Shown here: positions 61,807-64,000 of the stretch, piece by piece
Position numbering within the stretch: position 1 is the first letter of the stretch
How the letters are laid out: every line of letters begins with the position of its first letter
From: Nonlabens dokdonensis DSW-6
Lineage (GTDB): Bacteria > Bacteroidota > Bacteroidia > Flavobacteriales > Flavobacteriaceae
Direction: 5' to 3'
Length of the DNA: 64,000 nucleotides
NCBI RefSeq assembly: GCF_000332115.1
Contig: NC_020156.1
Span: 3,039,501 to 3,103,500, forward strand
Made by a program: the position numbers and the translations under genes
The notes under the pieces: model-generated
The model's database searches: none
What the model saw: only the letters and a program-made list of their open reading frames with translations
Told to the model about the DNA's origin: nothing

Positions 61807-62673
61807 TTAGAATGGCAATTCAAGCTTTTTATCGACAAAATCTCTCAGTTCGTTTTTAGTCCTTATCAAGCTTCTGATTTCACTAAAGCTTGCCAAAAAC
61901 TCAACAAAATCATCTTCTAAATCTTTACTCGTAATTTCATAGTCGTTAGCTAAATCTTTCAGAGATAAATATTCCTTCAGTTTGGTTTTATATACTATTT
62001 CTCTTAACTCGTCTTTCTCTAAAAATTCATTAATGTTTATTGAATTATTAGAGTTATGTCTCCTCATCATAATCATTTCCTTACGCAAAGACTCTATAGA
62101 TTCTAAAATATACTTATCTGAACTTATCTCAGTCTCTTCAATGTTTGTTATTTTATATTCGCCAAAATGCTTTAAAAACGTAGTATAATTTGGGTTTTCC
62201 TGCGAAGCGGTATGAGTTGCAATTATCTTCTGTGACAATTCCTTTTTAAACTTAACAATTTCATTAAATCTCAAATCTCTTGGATATTCCAAATGTTCAA
62301 TTGGCGATGTGTCAAAAGAATAATTTGTTTTATCATCTTTGATAATTATCGTTGGTTTATCAAATGCCAATCTTAATCCTAATTCAAACATAACGTTCGG
62401 ATTTTTTGCGCTTACGTCGCAAACTACGATTGGGTTTTTATATAAATTTTGAATAATTCGCTTTTGAATAACCCCAACATCACTGCCATTACTCACTAAG
62501 TTTGCATCAAAATCACTCATTGAAACAGCGTCAGTAATTATCGACAGCACGTCTTTCCAATGTTCAGAGCTTAAGCCGTCAATTGCAGAAATAGGCATTA
62601 CTATTCCGCACTTTTTTCTTTCCTCTGTATTCTCGTTTTTTAATGGTTTTTCACTCTCTTTTTTCTTAGCCAT
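61807..62673 (-). CDS. TIR/deoxyribosyltransferase-like protein, possible immune effector
   Basis: This encodes 288 residues. Residues ~22-120 form a flavodoxin-like domain: CGIVMPISAIDGLSSEHW, then NPIVVCDVSAKNPNVMFELG and LAFDKPTIII. The NPNVMFELG box with its Glu is shared by nucleoside 2-deoxyribosyltransferases and TIR-like NAD-consuming effectors. A long helical C-terminal part follows. The substrate is unknown. Both sides carry cassette-type boundaries (GTTGCCAAC at the 3' side with an IS110 remnant; GTAAC about 20 bp upstream of the start), so it looks like a displaced cassette. A defence role is inference. Confidence 0.65.
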   Translation of the reverse strand: MAKKKESEKPLKNENTEERKKCGIVMPISAIDGLSSEHWKDVLSIITDAVSMSDFDANLVSNGSDVGVIQKRIIQNLYKNPIVVCDVSAKNPNVMFELGLRLAFDKPTIIIKDDKTNYSFDTSPIEHLEYPRDLRFNEIVKFKKELSQKIIATHTASQENPNYTTFLKHFGEYKITNIEETEISSDKYILESIESLRKEMIMMRRHNSNNSININEFLEKDELREIVYKTKLKEYLSLKDLANDYEITSKDLEDDFVEFLASFSEIRSLIRTKNELRDFVDKKLELPF

Positions 62674-62797
62674 ATTTTTTTTGATATTGTAGGTAACTCG
62701 TTATATCAATTCAAATATAATCTTTATCCATTTAATTTTCCGGATAAACGCATGTTTACAAACCATTAATCAAATCTTAGTACAACTTAACATAACC

Positions 62798-62825
62798 AAA
62801 AATTCCCAGCGGCTAGCTGGGATTT
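62798..62825 (-). terminator. Terminator of lysA
   Basis: CCCAGC...GCTGGG (62805-62810 with 62816-62821) with a 5-nt loop; on the minus strand a T-run follows, 33 bp after the lysA stop. Confidence 0.75.
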
Positions 62826-62857
62826 TGAGTTAAAAAGTCTTTGAGTCTTTTAAGTAT

Positions 62858-64000
62858 TTAAGCTTCAACGGCTTCTTCTTTCCATTGAAGTTCCACCTGA
62901 CGTTGTCCTTTTAAAATATCCTCCATTGTTTCTCGCTCTCTTATTAGGTGAGCAGCGCTATCGTACCACAACACTTCTGCAGGTCGATAACGAGAATTGT
63001 AATTGCTTGCCATAGAAAAACAATAAGCTCCAGCATTAGAGAAAGAGAGAATATCACCTTCTGTTATTTCAGAAATTTGACGATTGTTTGCAAACGTATC
63101 CGTCTCACAAATATATCCTACCACGCTGTAAAATCTGTTTTTACCTTCTGGGTTTGAAATGTTTTTTATTCCATGATAAGAACCATAAAGCATCGGTCGT
63201 ATCAAGTGATTGAAACCAGAATCAATACCTGCAAAAACAGTAGAGGTAGTCTGTTTCACCACGTTTACTTGAGCAAGAAAATGACCAGCTTCACTCACCA
63301 GAAATTTACCAGGTTCAAACGCCATGGTGATATCACGACCGTAGTTTTTACAAAATGCGTTAAAACGCTCACTAAGTTGCTCGCCAAGATCTTCAATATC
63401 GGTAGAAACATCACCTTCCTTATATGGTACTTTGAAACCACTTCCAAAATCTATAAATTCCAGATCTTTAAATTTTGCAGCCGTTTCAAAAAGGATTTCT
63501 GTAGCATAAAGAAAAACACCTATGTCTAGAATATCGCTTCCCGTATGCATGTGCACACCATTAACGGTCATTCCTGTATTTTCTACAATTCTTAATATAT
63601 GAGGTATTTGATGTATAGAAATACCAAATTTACTATCGATGTGTCCTACAGAAATATTAGCATTTCCACCAGCCATCACATGAGGATTAATCCTTATACA
63701 AACTGGTGTTTTAGGATGTTTAGAGCCAAATTGCTCTAAAATAGAAAGGTTATCAATGTTGATTTGAACGCCTTTTTCGGCTACTTTTTCAATTTCCTCC
63801 AGTGAAACACCATTAGGTGTAAATATTATTTTTTCAGGAGCAACGCCAGCAGCGAGTCCTAATTCAACTTCTTGTAGACTAACGGTATCGAGTCCAGCGC
63901 CTAGCTGTTTAAAAAGTTTCAAGATAGAGATGTTAGACAGTGCTTTTACTGCGTAGTGAATTCTTAGGTTTTTCGCTTTCGCGAAAGCGGAAACTAAACG
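62858..64000 (-). CDS. lysA: Diaminopimelate decarboxylase, 5' end cut by window
   Basis: The frame is open to the right window edge, so the N-terminus is missing; about 380 residues are visible. The PLP lysine is in IHYAVKALSN near the edge. Other family marks are GAGLDTVSLQEVELGLAAG, NGVHMHTGSDI, FIDFGSGFKVPYKEGD, MAFEPGKFLVSEAG, and VGYICETDTFANNR with the catalytic Cys. It makes lysine from meso-diaminopimelate, the step after the dapB pathway. The palindrome is read as VSAFAKAKNL just before the PLP-lysine strand. Confidence 0.95.
   Translation of the reverse strand, partial: RLVSAFAKAKNLRIHYAVKALSNISILKLFKQLGAGLDTVSLQEVELGLAAGVAPEKIIFTPNGVSLEEIEKVAEKGVQINIDNLSILEQFGSKHPKTPVCIRINPHVMAGGNANISVGHIDSKFGISIHQIPHILRIVENTGMTVNGVHMHTGSDILDIGVFLYATEILFETAAKFKDLEFIDFGSGFKVPYKEGDVSTDIEDLGEQLSERFNAFCKNYGRDITMAFEPGKFLVSEAGHFLAQVNVVKQTTSTVFAGIDSGFNHLIRPMLYGSYHGIKNISNPEGKNRFYSVVGYICETDTFANNRQISEITEGDILSFSNAGAYCFSMASNYNSRYRPAEVLWYDSAAHLIRERETMEDILKGQRQVELQWKEEAVEA
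63974..63989. repeat. CGCTTTCGCGAAAGCG palindrome, copy 11
   Basis: It lies inside lysA, in frame, encoding SAFAKA on the minus strand. Confidence 0.9.

Overview
The window looks like a chromosomal segment of a marine flavobacterium (Bacteroidota, Flavobacteriaceae; a Nonlabens/Dokdonia-type relative is my guess). The signs are the low G+C content, two very large proteins with type IX secretion (T9SS) C-terminal sorting domains, Bacteroidota-type promoters (TTTG...TANNTTTG), many flavobacterial families of unknown function (DUF4290, DUF5683, DUF5686, DUF6503), and the order parA-parB-DUF5683-dapB-lepB-wbqC. An 18-bp palindrome centred on CGCTTTCGCGAAAGCG occurs eleven times, often inside genes, where it reads as SAFAKA, RFRES or LSRK.

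Layout. 1-5.7 kb: ordinary genes (lipoproteins, thioredoxin, peroxiredoxin, a DUF4349 protein). 5.8-28.1 kb: an accessory island. 28.2-29.0 kb: a tyrosine recombinase. 29.1-46.9 kb: DUF5686 outer-membrane protein, smpB, a giant T9SS protein, tRNA-Met, HU, fmt, recQ, dps. 47.0-53.1 kb: a minus-strand operon of parA-parB, dapB, lepB and others. 53.4-59.7 kb: glycosyltransferase and a second giant T9SS protein. 59.8-64.0 kb: DUF808 protein, DsbA-like protein, a TIR/deoxyribosyltransferase-like protein with signs of acquisition, and the 3' part of lysA, cut by the window end.

The island is the most interesting part. I read it as an integron-like gene-cassette array. The recombinase lies at one end and is transcribed away from the array, while nearly all cassette genes run the other way (minus strand). 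About twelve units (alpha/beta hydrolases, a PIN/XRE-ImmA toxin-antitoxin pair, exported and membrane proteins, a five-gene operon, and a non-coding 465-bp unit present twice) are separated by imperfect palindromes. These begin with ..AAC and end with GTT.., with 5-6 unpaired bases on one side against 3-4 on the other, which is the architecture of integron attC sites. The 465-bp unit occurs twice, and both copies start and stop exactly at AAC. The recombinase has the full R-K-H-R-H-Y set and an integron-integrase-like SPLD C-terminus, but lacks the extra domain of classical IntI.

Two insertion-sequence families target these same sites. Three copies of a 1645-bp IS1182-family element sit at the same base of three cassette sites, with ACGG flanks. 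An IS110-family element is inserted at the ACG/TTGTT core of another site, and solo right ends of the same element abut the cassette core at three further places, including one remote from the array. The non-coding left end of the IS110 element contains a stretch matching the cassette-site sequence, as expected for the target loop of a bridge RNA. The IS110 transposase gene is itself broken, partly by a ~48-bp mobile repeat that also occurs twice more in the island.
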